Part shown: positions 1 to 7,167 of the stretch, in pieces | How the letters are laid out: the number at the start of each line of letters is the position of its first letter | Numbering within the stretch: position 1 is the first letter of the stretch | From: Flavobacteriaceae bacterium | Lineage (GTDB): Bacteria; Bacteroidota; Bacteroidia; Flavobacteriales; Weeksellaceae | Direction of reading: 5' to 3' | DNA length: 64,000 bases | NCBI GenBank assembly: GCA_004359435.1 | Contig: PTET01000001.1 | Coordinates: 481,566-545,565, forward strand | The notes under the pieces: model-generated | What the model saw: the letters and a program-made list of their open reading frames with translations, nothing else | Told to the model about the DNA's origin: nothing | Databases searched by the model: none | Position numbers and translations under genes: made by a program

Positions 1-183
1 TTTAGAAAAATCATCGTTGATCTCTGGCGCATCATAATGCAAAAAAGAAAGGGCTTGATAGACCGAAGTAATGATTTTTTTGTCTTTTTCTGGACTGTCT
101 GCCATGGGAGAGTTAAAGCAAAAAACGAGCAAACAAAGTGAGAGCATCGAGATAATAACAACGGGTTTTGGGAAATATCGCAT
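1..183 (-). CDS. prc: Tail-specific (carboxy-terminal processing) protease, N-terminal part, runs off the window
   Basis: This reading frame is not in the ORF track because it runs off the left edge. It starts at the ATG complementary to 181-183 and gives 61 residues. The first ~25 residues form a signal peptide or membrane anchor (hydrophobic VVIISMLSLCLLVF). Then comes SPEKDKKIITSV followed by HYDAPEINDDFSK, which resembles the start of the mature region of flavobacterial tail-specific proteases (typically DPEK... and GHY.P..INDEFS). These are periplasmic serine proteases that degrade proteins with nonpolar C-termini. It is divergent from surE, a neighbour I recall for this family in Flavobacteria. 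The assignment rests on this short N-terminus only; the PDZ and catalytic domains lie outside the window. Confidence 0.6.
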   Translation of the reverse strand, partial: MRYFPKPVVIISMLSLCLLVFCFNSPMADSPEKDKKIITSVYQALSFLHYDAPEINDDFSK

Positions 184-304
184 AAACGTTTTTTTAATTT
201 TGTTTTGGCATAGCCATACTTTGTCGATAAAAATACGAGAAATTAAATGTAAAAATCAACCTTTGGTAATAACAAATATAACTTTTATATCTAGATTTGA
301 GTCT

Positions 305-1066
305 ATGAAAAAACCAATAATTTTAGTGACCAATGACGATGGAATTACCGCTCCTGGAATTCGTCATTTGGCAAAGTTGGCCCAAAGTTTTGGGGATGTT
401 TATGTGGTTGCTCCAGACAAACCTCAATCGGGTATGGGTCATGCGGTAACCATCAACACTACACTTTTTTGTGAAGAGGTAAAGATAGATGATGGTTGCA
501 TCAAAGAATGGAGCTGTTCTGGAACTCCGGCAGACTGCGTGAAAATCGGTATCAATGAGCTACTCCCTCAAAAGCCAGATTTGGTTTTAAGTGGCATCAA
601 TCATGGGGCGAATTCAGCCATCAATGTGCTTTATTCGGGTACCATGTCTGCAGCCATTGAGGCAGGAATCGAAGGGATTCCCTCCATTGGTTTTTCACTT
701 TTAGATTTTAGCTATGGAGCAGATTTCAAGTCTTCGCTGGGGTACTTGTCTAAAATAATTTCTGCAGTTTTAGAAAATGGAATGCCACCTGAGGTTGTAC
801 TTAATGTGAATATTCCCAAAGGAGATGGAGTAAAAGGCATTAAAATTTGCAGACAGGCCAAATCGAATTGGAAAGAATCTTTTGTTAAAAGAGAAAGTCC
901 CATGGGAAAACCATATTACTGGTTAACCGGTGAATTTCTGAATTTAGACACAGGTCCAAACACAGACATAGAGGCACTTGAAGAAGGATACATTTCTGTG
1001 GTGCCAACAGGCTTTGATCTCACCCATCACCAGCATCTAGGTACCTTAAAGGGCTGGGGCTTGTAG
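305..1066 (+). CDS. surE: 5'/3'-nucleotidase SurE
   Basis: SurE is a metal-dependent survival-protein phosphatase that removes phosphate from nucleoside 5'- and 3'-monophosphates. The track ORF begins at 71, but the family start is the ATG at 305 (MKKPIILVTNDDG), giving 253 residues, the usual length. The metal-binding VTNDDG motif is at residues ~7-12. The conserved SCSGTPADC and LSGINHG segments follow in the right order, and the C-terminus is complete. The upstream 78 residues of the long ORF have no family similarity and are rejected. It converges on the precorrin-2 dehydrogenase gene with one base between the stop codons. Certainty is high. Confidence 0.96.
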   Translation: MKKPIILVTNDDGITAPGIRHLAKLAQSFGDVYVVAPDKPQSGMGHAVTINTTLFCEEVKIDDGCIKEWSCSGTPADCVKIGINELLPQKPDLVLSGINHGANSAINVLYSGTMSAAIEAGIEGIPSIGFSLLDFSYGADFKSSLGYLSKIISAVLENGMPPEVVLNVNIPKGDGVKGIKICRQAKSNWKESFVKRESPMGKPYYWLTGEFLNLDTGPNTDIEALEEGYISVVPTGFDLTHHQHLGTLKGWGL

Positions 1067-1067
1067 T

Positions 1068-1640
1068 TTACTTTTTAGGGATGAGATCTTTGGTGATTTG
1101 GTTCATTTTTTTGACCTTGTCCTGAAAATCTCCTTGGAGAGATTTTCGGATTTGGTTTAGATTTTCACTTAGACTACTGATGTCTTCTGGTATAATTTCC
1201 TCTAAAAATTCTCTCATTCGCTTGGCTAAGGTGGGAGATTTTCCACCGGTAGAAATAGCAATTTTCACATTTCCTTTGCTAACGATTCCGCCCAAATAAA
1301 AATCGCAAAGTTCTGGCGTATCTGCCACGTTGATGAGTTTTCCAAGGGCTTTTGCGTGGGCTCTAATTTTCAGATTGGTCTTATGATTGTTGGTAGCGGC
1401 AATCACGATGTCTGTGTGGTTGAGGTCTGAGATTTCATATTTTTTTTTGATCAGCCGCACATTTTCTCCAATTTCCAATGCTTCGAACTCTTTTTTGAAA
1501 GTTTTGCTAATTACCTTTACTCTTGCATTGGGTGAAGATTTAAGCAAAAATCGAAGTTTTTCTTCTCCCACTTTTCCCCCTCCAATCAGGGTAAATCTAA
1601 CATTTTCTGGTTTTAGAAAGATGGGATAGAGCTCATTCAT
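1068..1640 (-). CDS. Precorrin-2 dehydrogenase / sirohydrochlorin ferrochelatase (CysG N-terminal type)
   Basis: The enzyme oxidises precorrin-2 to sirohydrochlorin with NAD+ and may insert iron, the last steps to sirohaem for sulfite reductase. The 190-residue protein has the Rossmann dinucleotide-binding motif GGGKVGEEK near residue 20, the central AATNNHKTN and INVADTPELCDFYLGG segments, and STGGKSPTLAKRMRE near residue 130, all hallmarks of the CysG N-terminal/Met8p family. It lacks the C-terminal methyltransferase, which is supplied by the overlapping upstream gene cobA (4-base overlap at 1637-1640). The two genes are probably translated together within the sulfur block on this strand. 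Confidence 0.92.
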   Translation of the reverse strand: MNELYPIFLKPENVRFTLIGGGKVGEEKLRFLLKSSPNARVKVISKTFKKEFEALEIGENVRLIKKKYEISDLNHTDIVIAATNNHKTNLKIRAHAKALGKLINVADTPELCDFYLGGIVSKGNVKIAISTGGKSPTLAKRMREFLEEIIPEDISSLSENLNQIRKSLQGDFQDKVKKMNQITKDLIPKK

Positions 1641-2383
1641 AACAAAGTAGATAGATAAGAAGGGTTTAGAATAGGGCTATGTTCCAAAGAATATCCCGCT
1701 ACAATCATCGCGGGGGTGCTGATGTTTTTTGCAAGGGCTTTTTCTTGAATGTCACCCAAAGTGCCAAGGGCATAATTGTAACTCTCCAGGCTGATGTTCT
1801 GAAAAATCCCAATGGGAAAATGATCGGGTTTGATTTCTTTAAAAATTGAAACAATTTCTGAGAGTTTTTCAAATCCCATATAAATCAGGATGGTGCTTGT
1901 AGATTCCGCTGTAAACCTTAGGTCTGCCATGAGTTCTTCCCTTAAATTGGTTGCCGAAATCACCCAAAAGCCAGAAGAAATCTCTCTTTTGGTAATGGGT
2001 GTTAGACTTTGGGCTGCAAAAGCAGAATAGGTAGAAATCCCGGGAATCACCTCTACATGCAAACCATTTAATAGGGCAGTTTCAATTTCTTGATAAGCCC
2101 TACCAAAAACCATGCAGTCTCCTCCTTTTAGACGAACAAGGTTTGTATGGGTCTTGGAAAGTTCAAGAATTTTTCCATTGATTACATCTTGACCAATGCT
2201 ATGCCTGTCTTTGCGTTTGCCTACCCAAATAAGCTCTGCTTTTTTAGCCAAAGAAAGTAGTTCTGGGTTCACAAGAGAGTCATAAAGCACCACATCTGCT
2301 TTTTCAAGTGCTTTTACCGCTTTTAAGGTGATGAGTTCTGGATCTCCTGGGCCTGCGCCAATTAGGGTAAGTTTAGCCTTCAT
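1637..2383 (-). CDS. cobA: Uroporphyrinogen-III C-methyltransferase
   Basis: This enzyme uses two S-adenosylmethionine molecules to convert uroporphyrinogen III to precorrin-2, the branch point from haem to sirohaem. The 248-residue protein has the family signatures in order: GAGPGDPELITLKA near the N-terminus, VVLYDSLV, the VRLKGGDCMVFGR loop and the VIPGISTYSAFAA segment. It overlaps the precorrin-2 dehydrogenase gene by 4 bases. Its start also overlaps the remaining 3' end of the sulfite reductase gene by 11 bases, so the cluster is a tightly packed operon serving the sirohaem-dependent sulfite reductase. It appears intact. Confidence 0.95.
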   Translation of the reverse strand: MKAKLTLIGAGPGDPELITLKAVKALEKADVVLYDSLVNPELLSLAKKAELIWVGKRKDRHSIGQDVINGKILELSKTHTNLVRLKGGDCMVFGRAYQEIETALLNGLHVEVIPGISTYSAFAAQSLTPITKREISSGFWVISATNLREELMADLRFTAESTSTILIYMGFEKLSEIVSIFKEIKPDHFPIGIFQNISLESYNYALGTLGDIQEKALAKNISTPAMIVAGYSLEHSPILNPSYLSTLL

Positions 2384-3262
2384 TCTGCTCTTTGCTTCTT
2401 TGCAAACTACATTTTTCTACAAAATCTGCGGCTTGAAGTGCATAACTTTCTCCAAAGGCAAGGCTGGGTTGATTTTTGTTGATTTGATAGATAAGATCCG
2501 AAAAACTACTGCTCAGTTCTATCTTTCCATTTTGAATATAATTCTCATCGAAAGCCGAAACAATGGAGAAAAAGGAATGATTTTATCGGTTTCTAAAAAT
2601 TCAAAAGCCACATGGGCATGATGAGGCTGTGAACCTAGTCCGCCAGCAAACATCACTTTGAATCCTTTTACTCCGTCTTTGATTTTAGGAATAAATCCCA
2701 AATCATGCAGATAGGAAAGGCTGTCATCTGTGTCGTCGCTTGAAAAAGAAACTTTGAATTTTCTACCCATGTTTTGGCAGATAGGGTTTCTAAGGAAATA
2801 CTCAAAGAAACTTTGGGCATAACAGCTTATGTCAAAAGGCTCACTCGGGTTAATCCCAGCCAGATGAGAGCCTGTTACATTTCTTACCGTATTTCCGCAG
2901 GCTTCTCTTAGGGTAACGTCGCTTTTTTCCAAATCGGCCCAAAGCTGTGGGGTTCGGTCTAAACTCACATAATGAATTTGTATGTCTTGACGAGTGGTGA
3001 TGTGAAGATTTCCTCTAGAGTATTCATCTGAGACCTCACAAATTCTAAGCAATTGATCGCAGGTCATCTTTCCGTAAGGAATTTTGATACGAATCATTTG
3101 CACGCCTTCTTGTCTTTGTCCGTATACTCCACGGGCCAGACGCAAATTTCTAAATCCATCCTCATCAATTTTGCCTTCTTTAAAGAGTTGAATCTTGTTG
3201 GCCAAATCTAAGATGTCTTTTTCAACGATGTTGTTTTCTAGTTCTGATCTAAAACTTTTCAT
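2373..3262 (-). pseudogene. sir: Sirohaem sulfite reductase (HEPN-domain type), large internal deletion with frameshift
   Basis: Sulfite reductase reduces sulfite to sulfide. The N-terminal ORF (3262 to 2519) has ferredoxin-like and sirohaem-domain signatures: LARGVYGQRQEGVQM, RGNLHITTRQDIQ, GNTVRNVTGS. It reads correctly to about AFEFLETDKIIPF. After ~2570 a different frame reads FDENYIQNG, LSSSFSDLIYQINKN and FGESYALQAADF, and stops at 2373-2375. I match this tail to the C-terminal HEPN-like region of flavobacterial sulfite reductases. The middle, which holds the second sirohaem half-domain and the cysteines for the [4Fe-4S]/sirohaem centre, is absent. About 296 codons remain, against roughly 700 recalled for this family. 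The product cannot be active as read. Sequence gap, misassembly or true decay are all possible. Confidence 0.85.
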
Positions 3263-3322
3263 GGATGGAAAATTGTATTTTTAGGTATTTATATAGTAGT
3301 TGGTCTATGCGGTTTCTATGGT

Positions 3323-4021
3323 TTAGTGGGAATGAAGTCCACATTCTTTTTGGGAGTTTTCCCAGTACCATCTTCCGGCTCTGATGTCTTCTCCTTCCAT
3401 AATCGCTCTGGTACATGGGGCGCAGCCAATGCTTGGAAAATTCTTCTTGTGCAAACTGTTTTGAGGAACTTTATTTTTGTCCAAATATTCGTTCAGTTCT
3501 TCAAAACTCCAATGGATTAAAGGGTTGTATTTGATGATGTCAAAACCTTCGTCGTACTCAAAAAGTTGCATGGTTTCTCTGTTTTCCGACTGAGAAGCAC
3601 GAAGTCCAGTAACCCATATTTTTTTACCGTTTAGGGCGATTTTTAGAGGTTTTACTTTTCTAAGAAAGCAGCATTCTTTTCTGTTTTCAACCGAATCGAA
3701 AAAGCTATTGGGACCTTTGGTGTTTAGTAGATTTTCTATGTCAGAAGCCTGAGGGAAATAAGATTTTATCTCTAGGTTGTACTTCTTTCTTGTTCTGCTC
3801 AGCACATCGTAGGTTTCCTGAAAATGCCTACCGGTATCTAACATAAAAATTTCGATTGGAAGATTTGTGGTGGCGATCATGTGTGTGATGGCCTGATCTT
3901 CTTGTCCAAGTGAACTAGAAAAAACCACTTGATTTGGAAAGTTACTGGATAAAAATCCAAGGGTATCTTCGATGGATTTGTTTTCCGCTTGACGAATGAG
4001 TTGGTTAATTGTTCCTTTCAT
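3323..4021 (-). CDS. cysH: Phosphoadenylyl/adenylyl-sulfate reductase
   Basis: CysH reduces activated sulfate (PAPS or APS) to sulfite in assimilatory sulfate reduction. The 232-residue protein shows SSLGQEDQAI, the TGRHFQETYD loop, and WVTGLRASQSENR. It carries the cysteine pairs ECC and CAPC that hold a [4Fe-4S] cluster in the APS-type subgroup, and ends with the catalytic KECGLH tail. The iron-sulfur cysteines suggest APS may be the substrate. It overlaps the DUF2061 gene by 4 bases and precedes the broken sulfite reductase gene by 60 bases. The sulfate adenylyltransferase genes cysD and cysN, which I would expect between them, are not present. Confidence 0.94.
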   Translation of the reverse strand: MKGTINQLIRQAENKSIEDTLGFLSSNFPNQVVFSSSLGQEDQAITHMIATTNLPIEIFMLDTGRHFQETYDVLSRTRKKYNLEIKSYFPQASDIENLLNTKGPNSFFDSVENRKECCFLRKVKPLKIALNGKKIWVTGLRASQSENRETMQLFEYDEGFDIIKYNPLIHWSFEELNEYLDKNKVPQNSLHKKNFPSIGCAPCTRAIMEGEDIRAGRWYWENSQKECGLHSH

Positions 4022-4389
4022 GTTAGTTTACCCCATTTGATGTTAGACCATATTTTTTCGTGGAAGACATAAAGCACCATTTTAGTAAAAACTTCTAATC
4101 CTCCTATAGAAAATGCACTCCCTACAATTCTCCAGCTGATGGATTTTCTAATGGCTCTTCCCCAATCGGTAACCCTTAGTTTGATGTTTCCCCATACTCG
4201 CTCATGAAGGGTGTAGAGAATCGTTTTGGTGGCCAGTTCCAAAAAACCAATTTTAAAGGCGCTGCCTACATTTTGGGTAAAAACAAAGGCAATCAAAATG
4301 GTGTCTATAGTTCCTATTACTCTCCAGCTAATAGCTTTTGTGAAACTTCGAAAAACCGTTTCTTTGGGAACTTCTATTTCTTCTTTCAC
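4018..4389 (-). CDS. DUF2061 membrane protein, two repeats, the second shortened by 16 residues
   Basis: DUF2061 proteins are small membrane proteins often found with sulfate assimilation genes in Bacteroidetes; their function is unknown. The protein has two copies of the domain. Copy 1 runs FRSFTKAISWRVIG to LHERVWGNIK; copy 2 runs GRAIRKSISWRIVG to FHEKIWSNIKWG. In copy 2 the segment matching the first transmembrane stretch of copy 1 (TIDTILIAFVFTQNVG) is absent, so WRIVG joins directly to SAFSIGG. The frame is kept. This is probably one of the internal deletions seen through the window, and it would remove a membrane span. The gene starts 26 bases from a promoter-like box and heads the cysH block. 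Confidence 0.85.
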   Translation of the reverse strand: MKEEIEVPKETVFRSFTKAISWRVIGTIDTILIAFVFTQNVGSAFKIGFLELATKTILYTLHERVWGNIKLRVTDWGRAIRKSISWRIVGSAFSIGGLEVFTKMVLYVFHEKIWSNIKWGKLT

Positions 4390-4414
4390 AAAATCATCAC
4401 TTTTTCTAATGCTA

Positions 4415-4422
4415 CAAAGATA
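4415..4422 (-). promoter_or_regulatory. Promoter -7 box for the DUF2061-cysH block
   Basis: The reverse strand reads TATCTTTG, an exact match to the Bacteroidetes -7 consensus TAnnTTTG, 26 bases upstream of the DUF2061 start. No convincing -33 TTG is found at the usual spacing, which would fit a promoter under activator or repressor control. The inverted repeat at 4447-4471 lies where the -33 element should be. Confidence 0.5.
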
Positions 4423-4446
4423 TATACTTTTTATTTAATTTCCATT

Positions 4447-4471
4447 ATTTCCTATGGAGTTAATAGGAAAT
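4447..4471. promoter_or_regulatory. Inverted repeat, candidate Rrf2-family operator
   Basis: The sequence ATTTCCTAT-GGAGTTA-ATAGGAAAT is a perfect 9-bp inverted repeat with a 7-bp spacer. It lies between the divergent DUF2061/cysH block and the Rrf2 regulator. A third half-site (ATAGGAATT) follows at about 4495-4503. Rrf2 regulators such as CymR control sulfur genes by binding palindromes, so this is a reasonable operator. The link is an inference from position and symmetry. Confidence 0.55.
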
Positions 4472-4554
4472 AAATTTTATAACCAATAAAAATGATAGGA
4501 ATTGTATGAATATAAGGTTTTGTTCGTATCTTTTGACTCTAAAATTAGTAATGT

Positions 4555-4971
4555 ATGATTTCTAAACGATGTAAATACGGTATCAAAGCTTTGGTGTATA
4601 TCAATAGGAATGGAATAAAGGGACAAGGTGTTTTTTCTTCTGAGATTTCCGAAAAAGAAAATATACCTAAAAAGTTTCTGGAAACCATTTTGAGAGATCT
4701 CAAAAATGGGCAGCTGCTTAACTCCAAAAGAGGTTCTAAGGGAGGATATACTTTAAATCGAAATCCCACAGAAATTACCCTAACAGAAATTATAAGACTC
4801 ATGGACGGCCCTATTGCGCTTATGCCTTGTGTGAGTTTAAAATACTACCAAAGCTGCGATGAATGCAAGGAAGAAACCTGTTGTAAGATAAAATCTGTAT
4901 TTGAAAAAGTGAGAGATGCAACCCTCGATATTTATGGTGCTACCTCCTTAGAAGATTTGTCTAAAGAGTAG
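4555..4971 (+). CDS. Rrf2 family transcriptional regulator
   Basis: The 138-residue protein has the Rrf2 winged helix-turn-helix: MISKRCKYGIKALVYI at the N-terminus, EKENIPKKFLETILRDLK as recognition region, and the wing SKRGSKGGYTL. A cysteine-rich C-terminal part follows (CVSLKYYQSCDECKEETCC) and could bind an iron-sulfur cluster or sense thiols as in IscR and NsrR. Its position, divergent from cysH and the sirohaem genes, suggests it controls sulfate assimilation in the manner of CymR; that role is inferred. It is followed by a strong bidirectional terminator. Confidence 0.92.
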   Translation: MISKRCKYGIKALVYINRNGIKGQGVFSSEISEKENIPKKFLETILRDLKNGQLLNSKRGSKGGYTLNRNPTEITLTEIIRLMDGPIALMPCVSLKYYQSCDECKEETCCKIKSVFEKVRDATLDIYGATSLEDLSKE

Positions 4972-4985
4972 ATTTTTTATAGAAT

Positions 4986-5022
4986 AAAAAAAAAAGCCAA
5001 AGAAACTTCTTTGGCTTTTTTT
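4986..5022. terminator. Bidirectional intrinsic terminator between the Rrf2 and DUF3078 genes
   Basis: A run of ten A, then the stem GCCAAAGAA / TTCTTTGGC with a tight loop, then a run of T. It can end transcription of the convergent Rrf2 (+) and DUF3078 (-) genes from either side. Confidence 0.85.
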
Positions 5023-5043
5023 GTTTTTAAAAATGAAACGAGT

Positions 5044-5991
5044 TTATTTCTTAGGCTCTTGTCCAAATCCGTAGGTAAGTCCCACACCAAGCCCTTGTCT
5101 GAACTGAAATTCAGAGGATTGGTCTTCGTCGTATACTGCGTTTAGAATCAGTTGAGAAGAGATAAATTCGTTGATTTTCATGTCGATGATTCCTGTGTAC
5201 AAAAGGTCTACTTTAGGAAGGGTTGCGTAGTTGGCAAAAAGGTTCAAAGTATTGTCAAAAGTGATGTTTTTCGCAAGTTGTACTTTGTATCTTCCTCCTG
5301 CTGCCAAACCAAATTCTGCTCTTAAATTATCCTGGGCATTTTTAAGTCCATAAAGATTTCCCGCATCCTTTACGCTTTGGCTTTGTACATAAGTTATTTT
5401 GGCTGTTAGAGGGTGAAAGAAAAAAGACAAGTTGTCTTGTGGCTTGTAGTCTACCCCAAGACCAAAGGTAATGTATCCAGGAGATAACCAGTCTGAAACC
5501 AATGTTTCTGGGCTATTTGCAAAGTTGAATCCTTTGGTGAATTGAGAAACAAAGGTTCCGTTGGCAGAAGCATACCATTTGTCTTTAATTTGGTAACCAT
5601 AGGTAGAGGTAAGGGTGATGAAGTCTGTAGACTTTTGTTCTTTTTGCCCTTTGTTTTTGATTAGTCCATATCCGGCGATCAGTCTATTGTCCCAAATGGC
5701 TTTGTCTTTTTTGTAGTTTAGCTCGTAGTCAATGTTTCCGGCTAAGCCTTGGTTGTTTACACTTCCCGAAGCCCAATTTTGGGTAGAAGAACTTTGGCTT
5801 AGGTTAAGGTTTTGCTTTCCTTTGAAAGTCCAGTTTTTTTCTTCCTCCACTGCTGCTTCAATTTTTTCGGCTTGGGCATCACTTAGGGTATGGTCTTTGG
5901 CGATGGTATCTTTAAAAACTACAGGAGCCTCTTGTGCATAAAGTCCACTAGCGCTAAGAGATAGCGAAAGGGTAAGTACAATTTTTTTCAT
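5044..5991 (-). CDS. DUF3078 outer-membrane beta-barrel protein
   Basis: The 315-residue protein starts with a signal peptide (MKKIVLTLSLSLSASGLYAQ). A short acidic alpha-helical stretch (SDAQAEKIEAAVEEEK) leads into a long series of alternating beta-strand segments, such as NWTFKGKQNLNLSQSS, WASGSVNNQG, NRLIAGYGLIKNKG and EFQFRQGLGVGLTYGFG. The WASGSVNN and GYGLIKN segments match the DUF3078 family of Bacteroidetes outer-membrane proteins, whose function is unknown. The protein ends shortly after an aromatic barrel strand. It seems intact and is transcribed alone, with a terminator behind it and a promoter box in front. Confidence 0.85.
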   Translation of the reverse strand: MKKIVLTLSLSLSASGLYAQEAPVVFKDTIAKDHTLSDAQAEKIEAAVEEEKNWTFKGKQNLNLSQSSSTQNWASGSVNNQGLAGNIDYELNYKKDKAIWDNRLIAGYGLIKNKGQKEQKSTDFITLTSTYGYQIKDKWYASANGTFVSQFTKGFNFANSPETLVSDWLSPGYITFGLGVDYKPQDNLSFFFHPLTAKITYVQSQSVKDAGNLYGLKNAQDNLRAEFGLAAGGRYKVQLAKNITFDNTLNLFANYATLPKVDLLYTGIIDMKINEFISSQLILNAVYDEDQSSEFQFRQGLGVGLTYGFGQEPKK

Positions 5992-6017
5992 AAAACGTTG
6001 ATTTTTAGATAAGGCTG

Positions 6018-6025
6018 CAAATGTA
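6018..6025 (-). promoter_or_regulatory. Promoter -7 box for the DUF3078 gene
   Basis: The reverse strand reads TACATTTG, matching TAnnTTTG, 27 bases upstream of the DUF3078 start. A clear -33 element is not visible. Confidence 0.4.
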
Positions 6026-6058
6026 ACATTTTTTTTTAAATGCCTATTTTATCTATAA

Positions 6059-7072
6059 TCAGCCGTTTTTCCATTTGTTTACCCAGCTATTTAAGGCGTC
6101 TATCCAAATCGGGTTGTCGTTTAAGCAGGGGATGTATTCAAACTTTTCACCACCATTTTCCAGAAAGGTGTGCTTGCCTTCCATGGCCAATTCTTCTAGG
6201 GTTTCAAGGCAATCCGATACAAAAGCTGGTGCAATAACCGCAATTTTTTTGATGCCTTTTTGGGGTAGTTCTTCTAGGGTTTTGGCTGTATAGGGTTTAA
6301 GCCATGGGTCGTTTCCAAGTCTAGACTGGAAACTTTCTACCGTTTTTTCGATGGGTAAATTGAGCATCTTTCTAACCTTTAAGGTAGTTTGCAAACACTG
6401 GTGTCTATAGCAGGTAGGATGCGAGGGCGAAGATTTTCCAAGACAGCAAGACTGGTCTATTTTACAGGTGCCAAATGCATCTGTTTTTTTAATGTGACGC
6501 TCAGGAATACCATGGTAGGTAAACATAAGGGCGTCAAATTGGGTTAAATCTACTTTAGAAATGCTGTCTACCAAAGCCTCAATGTACAAGGGGTCATCGA
6601 AAAACGAAGGCAAAAAGTCGATTTTCATAGATGGAAAAAATTGGTTTTGCACTTCTTTGGTTTTGTCAATCACTGTTTCGCTGCTGCTCATGGCATACTG
6701 TGGGTAAAGCGGAATAGCCAAAACTTCATCTACGCCTTGATTTTTGAGTGCCTGAAGTCCGTCTTTGATGCTTGGGCTTCCGTAGCGCATGCCCATTTCT
6801 ACAGGAATATCTTGTTTTTTTGCAAGGGCGATTTTTTGTTTTTCTGAAATCACCAAAAGGGGAGATCCTTCATCCCACCAAATGCTTTTGTAGGCAGCAG
6901 CTGATTTTTTAGGTCTGGTTGGAAGAATAATTAGAGGCAAAATTACTTTTCTAACAAACGTATTGTCTATAACTTTTGGGTCATTTAAAAACTCCTTTAG
7001 GTAGGCTCTTACATCTTTTGTAGAGGGAGAATCGGGCGAACCCAAGTTGATTAACAAAACACCTTTTTTCAT
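6059..7072 (-). CDS. hemH: Ferrochelatase
   Basis: HemH inserts Fe2+ into protoporphyrin IX, the last step of haem synthesis. The track ORF starts at 7150, but the family start is the ATG complementary to 7070-7072 (MKKGVLLINLGSPDSP), giving 337 residues. The conserved LINLGSPDSP, RYGSPSI, the catalytic FTYHGIPERHI histidine region and the C-terminal segment APAFVSDCLETLEEL are all present. A cysteine-rich insert (CKIDQSCC, CYRHQC) is usual in ferrochelatases of this phylum. It lies near the haem block (hemA/hemF/hemB) and serves the same pathway. The 26 residues before this start are rejected for lack of family similarity. Confidence 0.95.
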   Translation of the reverse strand: MKKGVLLINLGSPDSPSTKDVRAYLKEFLNDPKVIDNTFVRKVILPLIILPTRPKKSAAAYKSIWWDEGSPLLVISEKQKIALAKKQDIPVEMGMRYGSPSIKDGLQALKNQGVDEVLAIPLYPQYAMSSSETVIDKTKEVQNQFFPSMKIDFLPSFFDDPLYIEALVDSISKVDLTQFDALMFTYHGIPERHIKKTDAFGTCKIDQSCCLGKSSPSHPTCYRHQCLQTTLKVRKMLNLPIEKTVESFQSRLGNDPWLKPYTAKTLEELPQKGIKKIAVIAPAFVSDCLETLEELAMEGKHTFLENGGEKFEYIPCLNDNPIWIDALNSWVNKWKNG

Positions 7073-7110
7073 TTTCTTTCTATATTTCAAATAATGCGTA
7101 ACTTTCAGGG

Positions 7111-7118
7111 CAAAGATA
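7111..7118 (-). promoter_or_regulatory. Promoter -7 box for hemH
   Basis: The reverse strand reads TATCTTTG, matching the Bacteroidetes -7 consensus, 39 bases upstream of the hemH ATG. This also supports the shorter hemH start, because the longer ORF would begin upstream of the promoter box. No good -33 box is visible. Confidence 0.45.
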
Positions 7119-7167
7119 CATTCTAAATGTATACTAGCTAAATAATACAATTGATAATTCTAATTCT

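Noticed and set aside
71-304. 78-residue N-terminal extension of the SurE ORF
   Set aside because: No family similarity, and the region holds the antisense start of the protease gene; SurE begins at 305.
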